Made by a program: the position numbers and the translations under genes
Assembly: GCA_963555705.1 (NCBI GenBank)
Contig: OY743171.1
Coordinates: 24,546,852 to 24,610,851, forward strand
From: Ligustrum vulgare
Lineage: Eukaryota > Streptophyta > Magnoliopsida > Lamiales > Oleaceae
DNA: 64,000 bases
Direction of reading: 5' to 3'
The notes under the pieces: model-generated
The model's database searches: none
What the model saw: the letters and a program-made list of their open reading frames with translations, nothing else
Told to the model about the DNA's origin: nothing
Shown here: piece by piece, positions 44,397 to 55,869 of the stretch
Layout: each line of letters opens with the position of its first letter
Position numbering within the stretch: position 1 is the first letter of the stretch

Positions 44397-44636
44397 AGAG
44401 TAAGGGATCGGTACCTTTCCCTGTAGCTCTGTAGCTTCCGCCCCACTGTTTATGTAGTAAATAGAGTAGGGTCGTACCGATTCTAACATATGAGCTATGT
44501 AGCTACTGAGTTCCTGAGCTAAAGAGTTAACAACCCCTTTATATATCCCTTAAGTCCCTTTAAAGGTTCCCTTAATAGTACTAGCTTTAAGCCTGTAACT
44601 ATTGTTCTAGAGATCTAATAGTTCCTTTGGTTCCTT
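44397..44636. other. ~240-bp foreign filler inside the Helitron gene
   Basis: The coding match stops at EAVAFQ (44396) and resumes at LVHCEPTKVRKLRDTY (~44637), with about 11-12 codons of the family consensus missing. The intervening DNA has higher GC than its surroundings and many short CTGTAGCT/AGCTATGTAGCTAC motifs. It shows no TSD and no inverted ends. Its texture is like plant mitochondrial intergenic DNA, but this cannot be shown from the window. Confidence 0.55.
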
Positions 44637-46327
44637 ACTGGTCCACTGTGAACCTACAAAAGTTAGAAAATTGCGGGATACATATTTTGACGACTTGACG
44701 GAAGATTATAGAAGAAATGTTGAAGAATCATCAAAATATTGTGGTCAACGGACTTTAAGAGATGTGCAATTTTTTTCTCCAATCAATGGGAAAAAATATA
44801 AATGACTATGATTTGCCTAAACTTATTGAAATCTTCCATGGAAATGACACCAATGCAAAGGAAATTTTGGATGAACTGTCTGTTCAAATTCCAAATATTG
44901 ATATCGAAGCAGCATCAAATCTAAATCCGAAAAAACATGCTTTCTATGTCATACTTGAAAGAATGAACAGTGGAAACAGAGGAATGTTTTTTATTGATGG
45001 ACCTGGTTGTACTGGAAAAACCTTCTTATATCGTGCTCTACTTGCACGTGTTCAATCTAAAAAAATGATAGCACTTGCGACCACAACTTCAGGAGTAGCA
45101 GCATCAATATTACCAGGAGGGAGAACCGCCCATTCAAGATTCAATATTCCCCTCCAAACTAGTGACTCAACAATGTGTAATATATCGAAGCAAAGTGCTA
45201 TCACGGAATTGATTCGACTGGCAAAGATCATAATATGGGATGAAGCTCCAATGGCCAACAAAAATACAATAGAAAGTGTTGATAGGACTTTCAGAGATTT
45301 CTTAGAAAATTCAGAACCATTTGGTGGAAAGGTTTTTGTGTTTGGCGAAGATTTTCGTCAAGTGCTACATGTCGTCCCTCGAGCAACAAGACAATAAACA
45401 ATTAACCAGAGTTTGGTTAGATCATATCTTTGGGAGAAAATGGAAAAGCTTCGATGAACTCAGACCATGTGCGCTCAAAATGATAATCGATTTGCTCAAT
45501 ACTTGATCCAAATTGGTAATGGAACAGGAGCTTACATAGAGGATGACTTCATTAACTTACCGAAGGAGATAGTCATAACATGTGATGATGTCGACAGTAT
45601 GGAACTACAATTAATCAATGCAATATTCCCAAGCTTAACAGAAAATGCATCTTCTCCTGATTATATGACACAACGTGGAATTCTTTGGACAAAAAATGAG
45701 TATGTCGACTTCCTCAACAACAAGATGATTGAGCTATTTCCAGTAGACGGTGAAGAATTCGTGAGCTTCGATCAAGCTATAGATGATACAAATCAATTTT
45801 ACTAAGAATAATTCCTCAATACATTGTTGTCAAATGGCATTCCACCACACAAGTTGATCTTGAAAATAAATTGTCCCGTGATGCTCCTACGGAATTTGGA
45901 CCCGTCAAACGGTCTTTGCAATGGAATGAGAATGATTTTTCGTAATTTCAAAAAGCATATTATACACGCAGAAATTACCGTTGGACAACATGCTGGAAAA
46001 CAGGTTTTTCTTCTGTGTATCCCGTTAACTCCACCAAATGATGAAAGATATCCATTCAAGTTCAAGAGAAAACAATTTCCAATACGTTTGTGCTTTGCAA
46101 TGACAATCATCAAAGCTCAAGGTCAAATAGTACCTATTGTTGGAATATATTTTCCTGAACATGTATTTTCTCATGGACAACTATATGTTGCACTTTCACG
46201 TGGAGTTTCAATGCAATCAACAAAAGTATTAGTAAAAGCAGAAAACAAAAATAACAAAAAATGTAGGACGCTTAAAAAAAATTGTATACAAAGAAGTTTT
46301 GTTGTAATCATCACTTTTAACATTTAA
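44637..46327 (+). pseudogene. Helitron helicase domain (SF1, Pif1-like)
   Basis: Helicase motifs appear in order. Motif I (Walker A) GPGCTGKTFLYRALLARV lies at 45000-45053, with C in place of the usual second G. Motif Ia region ATTTSGVAASILPGGRTAHS lies at 45073-45132, motif II IIWDEAPMANK at 45230-45262 and motif III KVFVFGEDFRQVLHV at 45330-45373. After a frameshift come GRDFVDYMTQRGILW-like sequence (DYMTQRGILWTKNEYVD, 45659-45709), NLDPSNGLCNGMRM (45895-45936), FAMTIIKAQGQ (46095-46127), and motif VI FSHGQLYVALSRGVSMQSTK (46169-46228). The helicase would unwind the strand during rolling-circle transposition. Frameshifts near 45395 and 45803 and an in-frame stop make it a pseudogene. Confidence 0.88.
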
Positions 46328-46415
46328 TTTTATTATACATAAATATTGCACATACGGTTAAATAGTTTTAATTTCTACAAAAAAAATTGCATAATTTTTA
46401 CTTCCATTACGTAAG

Positions 46416-46442
46416 ACGTGCAACACACGTGCTATCAACTAG
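46416..46442 (+). terminator. Helitron 3' terminal hairpin and CTAG end
   Basis: ACGTG (46416-46420) and CACGT (46426-46430) form a 5-bp stem with a 5-nt loop. Eight nucleotides later the element ends CTAG, followed by T at 46443. This is the termination signal of Helitron rolling-circle transposition, not a transcription terminator. The stem is short compared with active elements. Confidence 0.8.
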
Positions 46443-46639
46443 TTATTCTAAAAGTGGAAAAACAAATTAATAAATGATTTAATACGAAAGAGTGAAGATT
46501 TCATATGATTTAAAATAATAATATGCTTCGATATTAAAATAATATGATTTAAATGATTTGATACGTTAATAATATGCTTTGATATGATTTGATACTATTT
46601 TATATTTTTGATCCAACGACTCCCATAGTTCCTAGGTCG

Positions 46640-47060
46640 TATTAATAGAGCTATACACTTTGTACATCGTGTCTGTCAACTTGTTCATTATACATTTTCA
46701 ACAAAGGAAATCTCGATATTTACAAGCTTCGACCTTACCGTAACTTTGATATCACCACTCCCTCTATCAAGTTTGGAGCTTTCAGTCAAGATTTTCGATA
46801 TATTCGGGGTGGTAAGGTAGAACAACATTTTTTACTGGCATCTCTTGAAGTTTAACCAGTTAACTTCTCCAGCTCTTCTCCGTGATTAAGTGAGACCGTC
46901 ACACTTGGGATAATAGCTACACTTGGCATAGAAGTTGGAGTCTTTGTCACAAAAACTGTTGGAGTCACAGTCTACGTCACTGGAGGCATGACCTGCACCA
47001 CTAGAAGAGTTGTTTCATTTTCAGATGCTACACCATTCATTGTCGGAGTATTTTCCATTT
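46640..47060 (-). pseudogene. copia gag N-terminal remnant
   Basis: On the minus strand, MENTPTMNGVASENETTLVV starts at 47059. Downstream a proline/threonine-rich stretch leads to NHGEELEKLTG (~46870-46905), close to the N-H-G-E-K-P-E-K-F-x-G signature at the start of plant copia gag. ISRFPLLKMYNEQVD follows near 46670-46715, in a shifted frame. Several stops inactivate it. The element continues only to about 46640, next to the Helitron end, so it is truncated. Confidence 0.65.
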
Positions 47061-47231
47061 CTAAAAAAATGTAGGTAATTAGTATTTTCAATTATAATAT
47101 ATAGGGACCGAACCAACTACTATTAAGAAAATGTAATAGAATCAATTTTTGAAAATTGTTTGAAGACATTTTTGAGAAACGGAACTATTTGAAAACAAAT
47201 TTGAGAAACAGAACTATTTGAAAATAGCTTT

Positions 47232-47898
47232 TGTTGGGAACGAATTCCGAAATCTTTTTAACAATATATTAATTTAAGTTTGTAGGATAAACATTCTAAA
47301 CAGTGAATAAAATACAATATAAGTAAAAACATTACCGTAGTAAACTAAATAGAAAATGAATAGAAAACAAGTTAAATTCTGTAGCTGAGCCTATTATGTT
47401 CATCACAGTGTCCTTAAAGCAATATTCGTCCTCTCACTGAAGTAACTTGAACACTTGCTTCCCAAGATACATCAACGTGAACTGCAGCTTCGCAGTCGAA
47501 CTGAAAATTTTGTCGAAACTAGATTACTAAGCTGATTGGAACATGAAAGGATCTTGATGAATCAGTAGAGGAGGAAGAGAGATATTTTGTGCAGTGATTG
47601 CTCTTGACTTGGGGAGATAGATGTTGAATATATAGGCATCGGAGGGGCCTCTACACTTTCTATAGCCATTGAATTGCGATAACTTCTGCTACACAGCCTT
47701 TAAATTCAGGCATTTTTGGAGTTATGATTTAAAATGAAAAAACCTAAAAGAATTTTTACAAAAGGTGGTCTGACATTCGTGTACATGGGTCGCGACCCGC
47801 ACAATAGTTAAAGGCTTGAAGGCTAAGTCGGTCCAAGATTTGCACTCCCCAGCGGGCTCCTAGGCCACGGAAGAGTCTCAATACAATAAATTGTTACA
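47232..47898 (-). repeat. copia LTR remnant next to gag fragment
   Basis: About 667 bp, opening TGTTGGGAACGAATTCCG and closing AAATTGTTACA on the plus strand. Inverted, this is TGTAACA...CCCAACA, as expected for a 5' LTR of the minus-strand gag at 46640-47060. No clean TSD or primer site is visible. A short tandem repeat (GAGAAAC[G/A]GAACTATTTGAAAA, twice) lies just left of it at 47170-47225. Confidence 0.55.
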
Positions 47899-47927
47899 CC
47901 TTACAAATTATTAACTATAGGGCTGTA

Positions 47928-49541
47928 CAACGAAACCGCCAAACCGAATTGAAACCGCAATTTCGAAACCGTTAGTTCAGATCCACGAGGACCCGTTTAC
48001 GTTTTGATTTTGGCCCAAATTGAACCGCTTTCAAATTGTTTGGTTTAGGTTTCATTTTTCAAAACCCGTTTCAAACCACCAACCCACCAAAAAATTACAA
48101 TTAAAATTTAATTTTTTAATTGCAAAAATTACTGCTTTTATTTTCAATTTTACACTTTACACTTCAAATTTTTATGCACACTAACTTTATTTTCCCCCCA
48201 GCTCGAGCCCGCCCCAAGGCCTAAACACCAGACCAAGCCTAAAAAAGTTAAATAGTCTGAGAGTTTGTCGCTCGCCCACAAAAGCATCAAATTAGTTCAA
48301 GAATCAAGACTTCAAGCCCTAGTTCACAGACCATTTTACTCTTCTGTGATGCAATCTGCACTCCTCGTCGCGTCGTCTATGTTCGATGGAAATTAACATC
48401 ATTCACAACGTCTTTCAATAGGTATTTACTATTTTTAAATTTTTTAGATTTTGAAGCATTGGAATTTATATGTTAACGAAAAAAATCGAAAAGATTTTTT
48501 GTACAGTATTATGGTTTTTATTCTGTGTTCTTGTGAAATTCAGTTTTTTACCTACGTAAATTAATCAAATGCCATAAATTAGGAATGAAAATGAATTTTA
48601 ATTTGTTTCTGAAGTTAAATTTGCTGCCCTTATTTTATTTTAACATAATATGGTTCAATACTAAACTCAGTCTTATATGAAGGGGCACCTTTCTTTTCAT
48701 TTCTTGTTTAGAAAGGCACTCTGCTAATAGCTAAGTACTATCAGAGACTTTCTTACTTTATCTGTTTTTTATCCTATGATTTTTTGTGGGAGTATGCATA
48801 AACTAGCTAATTATTTATTTTTTCTTGGTTATAATATTTGTCTTCTGCTAATTTAGCAAGTCATGACTTGACTATTAATGGTTATCTAAGCAAAATTAGT
48901 TGTACTTAAGATCTTTTTACATCAGCTGTAATTCATCACACTCTAAATGCCTAAAGTATCAGCAGTTCATCATGTAGTTCAGTAGTTGTGCTTGGAATAT
49001 AGTATATTTGAGTTTAAGTTGTTTTGTTGTGAAATAATAGGAAAATCTAACTTGAGAATGGATTGGCATATGTATGAGAAGGATTTTCTTGAATTCTCAA
49101 TATTAGTTCCTTATCAATTAATTTTCTTAGCTAATTTATTAGGGCATGCCTTTCTTTTTTACTAAAGACTCTTATGTATTGTCTATTGACAGATCATTTT
49201 TTATAGTTTTGAAGAATGAATCCCATTTTAGAACTTATTGATCATGAAAATGATGATATTAGACCAATTAAGATTGAAAGTGTGGATAATAGTGACAAAA
49301 GAAGGCTCATAAGGGGCATAAAAGGTTTGTAATTTGGGCTCACTTTACTGAGTGTGATGATGGGAATGTAGAATGTAATTATTGTGGACAGGTGTAATAG
49401 TATCACTCTAAAAATATTGGCACTAGTATACTAAGAAATCATATAGAGGGGTTGTGCAAGAAGTATATGTTTAGGTTTTAGGACAAAAAACAGAAGACGC
49501 TGAATTTCTCTACTAAATCAAAAATTGATGATGGTGGTAAT
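47928..49541 (+). mobile_element. 5' part of an Ac-like hAT transposon
   Basis: TAGGGCTGTACAACGAAACC at 47928 looks like an Ac-type hAT terminus, followed by subterminal AAACCG-rich motifs to about 48090. A leader and a 0.75-kb intron-like AT-rich region lead to the transposase start at 49216. The element is cut at 49541 by the gypsy LTR, and I cannot find the rest to the right, so its 3' part is missing or too decayed. Confidence 0.6.
49216..49541 (+). pseudogene. hAT transposase N-terminus with BED zinc finger
   Basis: The ATG frame begins MNPILELIDHENDDIRPIKI. After a frameshift the BED finger reads VWAHFTECDDGNVECNYCGQ, then HSKNIGTSILRNHIEGLCKK, with the CxxC...HxxxxC zinc ligands and the S-x-L-x-x-H core. 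BED fingers bind element termini in hAT transposases of the Ac/DAYSLEEPER group. Stops and the LTR insertion at 49542 make it non-functional. Confidence 0.72.
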
Positions 49542-52126
49542 TGTAATACCACTTTTCGTTTTACGTGCTTTCTTGAATACCACCCAATTTTCATGATGAA
49601 TAATTTATTTGACAATTATTATTGATAATAAGTTGAATTATTTTGCAGTGGAAGGACTTGGGCGCCGTCTCGATCAATGTGCCAATTAAAATGTTTATAA
49701 ATTGTTTACGCACAATTCTATGTCTAATTGTTTATTTTAATTGTTACTTGCCATTTCTATTGTAATTGAGTAGTAAGTTGCCTAAATTGCATTAAATTGA
49801 AGTTGGGAAAAGTTTGGTGACACCTTGGAATTTTATTTGAAAGTTATGAACCTAAATTACCAATTTATGAGAGTTGAGGGACTGAATTGCAATTTACCAA
49901 AAGTTAAACACTTAAACCTAACCTAAAATCCTCACTCTCATCTCTCGCTATCTCACGCCTCTCTCACCCTCTCGCTCTCACGCTCGGCCCGCTCTCCCTC
50001 TCCCTCGGCTCTCACCACCGTAGCCATCACCGTCGCCGACCACGACCCAACCACCGGCGGTAAGCCTCTTTTTCCCCTTCACTTTCTTCACACACGCACG
50101 CCCACACGAAACCGGATACACACACACCCGAGACCGAACGCACACACACACGGTTCACACAATTTCACGCACACACACATACATAATTCGATATACACAT
50201 GTATATACATATATATTCTATGTAAAGAACGTATGTATGCAACTTATATGTATAAATTCAGATTTATGGGTTAAATTTCAGATTTTTACAGTTAATTTCA
50301 GATTTTAATTTTTGTTAAATTTTCGAAATTAACCATGAATTTAGGATTTAATGATGTATATGAATGTGTATATTATTATGTATGTATAGATGTGTGTAAA
50401 TATATATATTTTGGATTTTTTGTGGGCAGAAGGTATATACTCAGATTTTGGCTATGATGAAAATAAAATTCCTCATACTGGGGACTCATGAAACTTTGAT
50501 AAATTGCTGTGCTATAATATTAAATTTGAGGTGTGAATGTATGTATATATGATCATGAATATGTATACGACTATTTAAACAAATAAGTGTGATTTTTGGG
50601 ATTTTGGGATAATGGTATAGGAGAGTAAACTTTAACCTTTTAGAAACAAGTTTATTTAAATTGAAGTTATGATCAAAGTCATAAATTTTTAGTTCAAGAT
50701 CATTTTTGAATAAGTAATGCCTAGCTTTGATTTGTGAAACTGATAAGTAAGATTTCAAATTTGTCCTTGCACTTAGTGTATTACTTCGAATATGATATTA
50801 TATGTGGTTTTAAATGTATTTGTTATATTATGGGTCACATGAAAGTCTCAACCTCCTTTAAGAGTGTTAAATGTGATTGTTTCACTAAAAGTCATATTTT
50901 GTTAATGAATGTGAACAATTAGGATATTTGGTACATTGACGTCACGGGCATCCGAGACTTTTCCACTTGCAAATTCAGAAACGGTAAATTACTAAGGATT
51001 GCAAGTAAGTAAACTTCCCCCTATTTCATCAAAGTTGAATGTAAATGTGAAAGTTATGTGTAAATGACTGTCTTGCAACTTACTTTCCTTGATGAATTTC
51101 ATTTACCTTGTGAAAGTATATGTTATTATGAAGAATGTTCAAGCATGCACATTATCATGTCATTGCATCATCAAGCATGCATTGGCATCGAAATTGGAAA
51201 GTTGAAATGTTTTTAAATGAAAGAAATGTGTCAAGGTGCAAGTTTGTTCAAAAGTTATGTATCCCAAGTTTTTAAAGAAAGAATGGGTGTACTTCTAGTT
51301 CATGAAAGTTGCGAGTGGGAAATGGGGCGCGGGGGACCGGCGTACCCGAATTAAGTCGCTTTGCGACGGAATGTTCAACCGTTTACGGTGGACTGTTAAA
51401 CCGCTTTGCGGTGGGAAAGTGAATGTTAAACCGCTTTGCGGTGGAAATGCGCATGTTAATCTGGTTCCAAATAAGTAATTGCCCACTATATTCTGATTGA
51501 CTAGAAGTTACACCAAGTGAGCTCACGATGGAATGAAGTGAAAGTTTTGAAAGGTTAAAGTGAATGGGGATACATATTTCAAAGTTTAAAGCATTTCATG
51601 TCATAAGCATGCATTCATGCATAAAGTTTACTTACTGAGCTTTAGCTCACCCCAATCCCTCCCCAACATTTCAGGTGATGAAAGTTAGGTGATCCGAGGA
51701 GAGCACTTGGAGACAGACTCAGGCTATAACCGCTTCAAACCTTTTAAAATAAAGTTAAATTAGAATTTATTTCAATTTCTCATTATTCATTCTTTAATTC
51801 ATGTATTATTGAGGTTAAATTACCTCTTATTTCATTTGCTAAAGTTTAATTACTTTGAATTATATTGTTGAGGAGTTTGGGATGTATTGTAATGGTTTGG
51901 AGGATGTTTGGGATTGAATGAGTTGCGATGTGTATTTTAAAAATGGTTTTAATGTCCCTCTACAGGTTGGCTATGTCCAATTTACAGAGGAGACTCTGTC
52001 GAAATTTTTGTAAAATTTTATAATAGATAAATGAGAATTTTGATGTGTAAATGATTTAATTCCGCATATAATGTGAATGGAAGTTAACACACCTAGGTTT
52101 TAGATTTTGAAACTTGGGGTGTTACA
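49542..52126 (+). repeat. 5' LTR of the gypsy element
   Basis: It starts TGTAATACC and ends GGGGTGTTACA. It contains a CT-rich and GC-rich region at 49940-50070 (CTCTCGCTCTCACGCTCGG, CACCGGCGG), a likely core promoter and start region, then a CA microsatellite zone at 50090-50180 and the AACCGCTTTGCGGTGG repeat at 51350-51450. Its inverted relative is the solo LTR at 39832-42346. Confidence 0.9.
51350..51455 (+). repeat. AACCGCTTTGCGGTGG short tandem palindromic units
   Basis: Three to four units of about 30 bp contain AACCG[C/T]TT[T/A]CGGTGG. The core CCGC-TTT-GCGG is itself a small palindrome. The same feature, inverted, lies in the solo LTR at 40433-40500. The layout recalls the GCCACGAAGTTCGG repeats of the LARD LTR. 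Confidence 0.8.
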
Positions 52127-52130
52127 TTTT

Positions 52131-52142
52131 TGGTATCAGAGA
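52131..52142 (+). other. Primer binding site of gypsy element
   Basis: TGGTATCAGAGA lies 4 bp after the LTR end, a tRNA-Met primer match with one change at its last base. Confidence 0.88.
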
Positions 52143-52689
52143 TAAGAGTTTTAAAAGCGATTCTGTAGACTTTTAAAATTTATTTGAAATTGGTTCGGGT
52201 ACTGAGTCACGCCTCAAGTGCTTCTCCCTCGATCATCTGGTAAGTTAATTTTTGTTTAAATTATGAAATGTTATATGATGTTCCAATTATCGCAATTTCT
52301 TGCAGGTTGATGTGTAATGTCGTAAAGTGAATGGTTAAGAATGTTGTCAGTGAATATGACGAATGTATCTTGGTTATGTAAATGAGGAAGTGAGAAAGAA
52401 ATGGTTATTTAAAAATTTGGTTGCCGTTTATTAGATCTTTTTGTGAAATAAGAAATGGATATGAATGGTATATCGGCATGAGAGTATACAATGTCCAAAC
52501 GAGAAGTTGAGAAGTCATCGAACTTAGTATTAAGCACTTATCGTGTTTGATATCGGGACTACACACTCATTTGATAGTCCCACAATTATAGGAAAATTGA
52601 TTTACCCATCTCAGTAGTTGGAGACCAAGTTTATACTGTCAATGCCATTTGAAGAATTGTTGAACTAAAGTTATGCGTTGAGAAATTTC

Positions 52690-53280
52690 CCCAATCATGG
52701 TGAATGGGAAGGAGTAGATGATGGATTTCATAACACGGAATACCCACAAACTTGATGTCATACTAGGAATTGAATGATTATTATGGTATAAGGTTTCAAT
52801 CACGGGCTACGTTAAGGTGTTATTTAAACCTTCGAATGAAACCCTTTTCGTTTTGTTGAAGTAAAGGTGAAACTTTCTATTTCGATATTATCAGTGATGA
52901 AGGCTCGTAAATTGATGAATAAGAGTTATTAAGCCTACCTGGTTGCAATAATTGAAGTGTCTAAGGTGAATACTTCTCTCGAACAAATTTCTGTTATTCG
53001 AGAACGACTAAAGATGTTCTTAGGAGATCTTTGTGATTTACCGCCTAAAAGAGAAATTGAATTCGTCATCGATTAAGTGCGCAACTCTAGTATCCAAGGT
53101 ATAATATCGAATGGCTCCTTCGTAACTTAAAAGAGCTCAAAGTGCAACTCTAGAATCTCATGGATAAAGGTTTTGTTCGACCTAACTTTTTGCCATGGGG
53201 TGCTCAGAAGCTATACATGAAGAAGAAAAATGGTTTTATGAGACTTTGCATAATTGAATTTAGACATGGCAAAACCAGTT
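52690..53280 (+). pseudogene. Ty3/gypsy protease and reverse-transcriptase remnant
   Basis: Broken frames match plant gypsy polyprotein in order. HKLDVILGIE (52745-52774) is the C-terminal part of the protease (D-V-I-L-G-M-D-W in the family). ISVMKARKLMNK (~52890) and YLVAIIEV (~52940) are in the linker. PPKREIEFVID (53043-53075), YRMAPS and LKELKVQL (53105-53145), MDKGFVRPNFLPWGAQ (53160-53207) and KKKNGFMRLCI (53224-53256) form the start of RT. The family calls follow the well-conserved chromovirus RT entry. After R-L-C-I the homology stops and LARD-type non-coding sequence begins. Confidence 0.85.
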
Positions 53281-54400
53281 TTATGAAGTTGTAAAGAGAT
53301 GTTGATATTATAAGTGATATGATTTTATTGAGACTTTTATGAGAAGAACTATGAAATTAGAGGTTTAAAGATTTGGTTCTTAGTTATTGGGAATTAAGTA
53401 ATGGATATTGTGTTGAGTAAGTGAATTATTCCTCTATTTTGAAAGAAATTTATTATGTAGCTTGGTCTTGTGATTAAATTTTTGGAATATGATTTGTGGC
53501 ATATATTTATAAGTATGAGTGACTTTTTGAGCCAACTAATGTATTGAAGGAAGTGAGATATTGATATTGGAAATTATGATTTGAAATTGTTATGTTGAGG
53601 AATTATGGATTGGTTTTCTGGGATAGCAAGGTATACATGAAGTTATGTGATGATTTGATCCATACATTGGGAAATGATAAGTTATATTTTGAAAAGATGA
53701 GTGAAGACAAGTATTATGGCGTTATTGGGAAGAATCTTAATTATTCTTGGGAACGGATTGATCACTAGTAAGGAATGATCACTTGTATTGGAGAATATTA
53801 TAAATTATGAGGATATGAGATAATACTGTTGATTTATTTTGGAATTTGATCGGGAAGATATGTTAAAGATAAGCTGATGATATTATGTTGATTTGTGAAT
53901 AATATGTTATTGGATATACTACATAGAGAGAATATTCAGGTAATTTCTATCGTTTTAATTATTTTGGTGATATTTGGTGATAAAGAAGTTTTAGAGATGA
54001 CTAATTATTATGATTTGATATGTTTGTAAAGAAATAGTAAAGATTTATTGAAATTTGGAGAGAATTTTTCATGAGCTTATAGAGATTAGTGAAGAGACGT
54101 GATGTCATTTGGGTTATTGAATAATGACTTAAGTAGTCAGCAAATATTTCTTTATACACAGTTTAGAGGCTATGTTGAGAGCTTGCATTTTAGACCTTTG
54201 TGATGGTTAGGAAAACCATTTACCGTCTGTTGAATTTACATGTAATATGATTATTGGGAAAGTCAGTTATCATTATTGGGAGATATTGAAAGTATTTTAT
54301 GGTGAGATGCCTTAAAGGAGTGACCATTTAATAAATGTACGGTTGAAAATAAAGAAAAGAAAAATGTGGTAAATTTTTAATGGGGACCAGAGATGATGAA
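53281..54400 (+). other. LARD-homologous non-coding interior of the gypsy element
   Basis: Blocks at 53320-53560, 53650-53800 and 53870-54060 match 2660-2890, 3190-3330 and 4380-4720 of the LARD in the same order, with deletions relative to it. No coding motif is visible, although RT, RNase H and integrase would be expected here. Confidence 0.72.
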
Positions 54401-54533
54401 TATGTTCATATGTTGTGGGCTTACCCCGCACTACCAGCTTCATTAAAAACACGTGAAATAAAACTTTACGTGACTTATAGTAATCTAGAAATTATATAAT
54501 GTCCCAAGTGGTCACCTTATCGTGCCCATTAGG
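54401..54533. other. Unclassified sequence left of hAT element
   Basis: Probably continues at 55640 once the hAT element is removed. I see no coding or terminal motifs. Confidence 0.4.
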
Positions 54534-55631
54534 TAGGGGTGAACAATGTTTGATTTGGTCAGTTTGTAGTGAAATTTCAAATCAAACCGTTTAAAATGGT
54601 TTGAAATTTTTTCAAACCAAACCAAACCAAACCATTTTATTTCATAAACCAAACTAGACCGAACCATGTTTTGTGGTTTGGTGCGGTTTAAAAACGCGAT
54701 TTACAATCAAATAAAGTAGTAGATCCTAAATCAAGGCACATTCTTATACGATAATGCAAGAATAGATGAATGATTAATCTACCTATAGCAGAGATCACAG
54801 ATTTCGCAATTGATACACAACATTGAGTAAATGATCAATATCAACGTTATGGTCGATAACTAAGAAATACCAACTAACCATTACGTAAATTACGTTAAAA
54901 GGTGTTCTTAATTTTTTTTTTTAGATGTAACTCACATTGGTAAGGAGATTACTCCGACAAGTTGCAATTACAATGAGATTTATTTGTTCAAAATCATTCA
55001 CAAAAAATAAAAGATGACACACTATATTACTGTAAGAATATTTCTTTTATTTAGTATGCTATAAATATGTGTTGTAATGAATTCTCTTCTAATTAATTTG
55101 TTTATAAACTTCATCAATGGAAATTGCAATCCTCATTTTAACTTTTCTGCGGCATTCAATAGTTATAGTTGGGAATGATGTTCGACTGCTTTTAGGATTG
55201 ATCAAACATGCATAGATTAGAAAATAACTTATTTCATAAAAAAATCGACATTTTTTGCGATTGACAGAGATTAGAAATCTTTCAAGAATACATACAAACT
55301 TTGATAAAAGTTATTCTATAACTCATTTCTATTAAAAAAAAAAATCAAAACAACACCCAAAATGACTTAACGATTTCAATAACAATTTGAACTTGATAAA
55401 CTATTTCTGTACTCATTTTTATTTTTTATAATATGTTTAAAACTTAACGGGTTGCAGTTTGAAATAGCGATTTGGACAATTGAAACATAAATCAAATCAT
55501 TTAAAGCGATTTGGATTTTTTTGCAAATCAAAGCAAACCATTTCACGTTTGAAATCGAACCAAACCAAACTATTTGTTTCGGTTTGATTTGGTTAAGTTT
55601 AGCGAGTTGACGGTTTATTTGTTCACCCCTA
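54534..55631. mobile_element. hAT non-autonomous element, 1.1 kb, TSD CCA(T/C)TAG(G/A)
   Basis: The left end TAGGGGTGAACAA is matched exactly by the inverted right end TAGGGGTGAACAA. The flanks CCATTAGG (54526-54533) and CCACTAGA (55632-55639) are an 8-bp TSD with two changes. Subterminal AAACCAAACC and GGTTTGGT motifs occur in both orientations. No transposase is present. This is typical of Ac-group hAT MITE-like elements in plants. Confidence 0.87.
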
Positions 55632-55639
55632 CCACTAGA

Positions 55640-55866
55640 GACATGAATCTCCCCTCTATTGGGGATGTTAACACCCATCTACCAAGTGGCAAGTAGGCAA
55701 TTTTTATGGTACCCCTTAAAAGCCCTGATAGTAACGAGGATATGGTGCTAGTGGAAATTAGCTCATGGAATATCTTGTATAATGAGATATAGAATGATAT
55801 GGTGAGGCATTTCGAGCACGGCTCCTTGGACGAAGCTTGGGGTCATTCCAAGGAAAAACTTTCCAC
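55640..55866. other. No recognisable feature
   Basis: Probably the right half of the host sequence of the hAT insertion. There are no terminal repeats or coding motifs. Confidence 0.5.
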
Positions 55867-55869
55867 TTA

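Larger units (their letters stand above)
38347..46442 (+). mobile_element. Helitron, autonomous type, decayed and split by later insertions
   Basis: A Rep-helicase coding region spans 38718-46327. The 3' end matches the Helitron rule: a short hairpin (ACGTG...CACGT, 46416-46430), then 12 nt ending CTAG at 46439-46442, followed by T. A matching 5' end is proposed at 38347, where A is followed by TCCTTTTTATATATATAA, the TC plus AT-rich start typical of plant Helitrons. The 5' end is inference; the coding region and 3' end are clear. The interior holds a Tourist-like MITE, an inverted solo LTR and a filler segment. Without these the element is about 5.2 kb. Confidence 0.8.
49542..54400 (+). mobile_element. 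Ty3/gypsy retrotransposon, decayed, no 3' LTR found
   Basis: A 2585-bp 5' LTR (49542-52126) is followed by a primer site at 52131, decayed protease and reverse transcriptase (52690-53280), and about 1 kb of sequence homologous to the LARD interior (53330-54090). I find no second LTR, so the element is truncated near 54400 or its 3' part was deleted. The right boundary is approximate. It is inserted in the hAT transposase; the base-pair junction at 49541/49542 is clear. Confidence 0.82.

Noticed and set aside
46443..46640. Possible second Helitron or hAT end
   Set aside because: AT-rich sequence with repeated ATATGATTTGATA; no terminal signal found.
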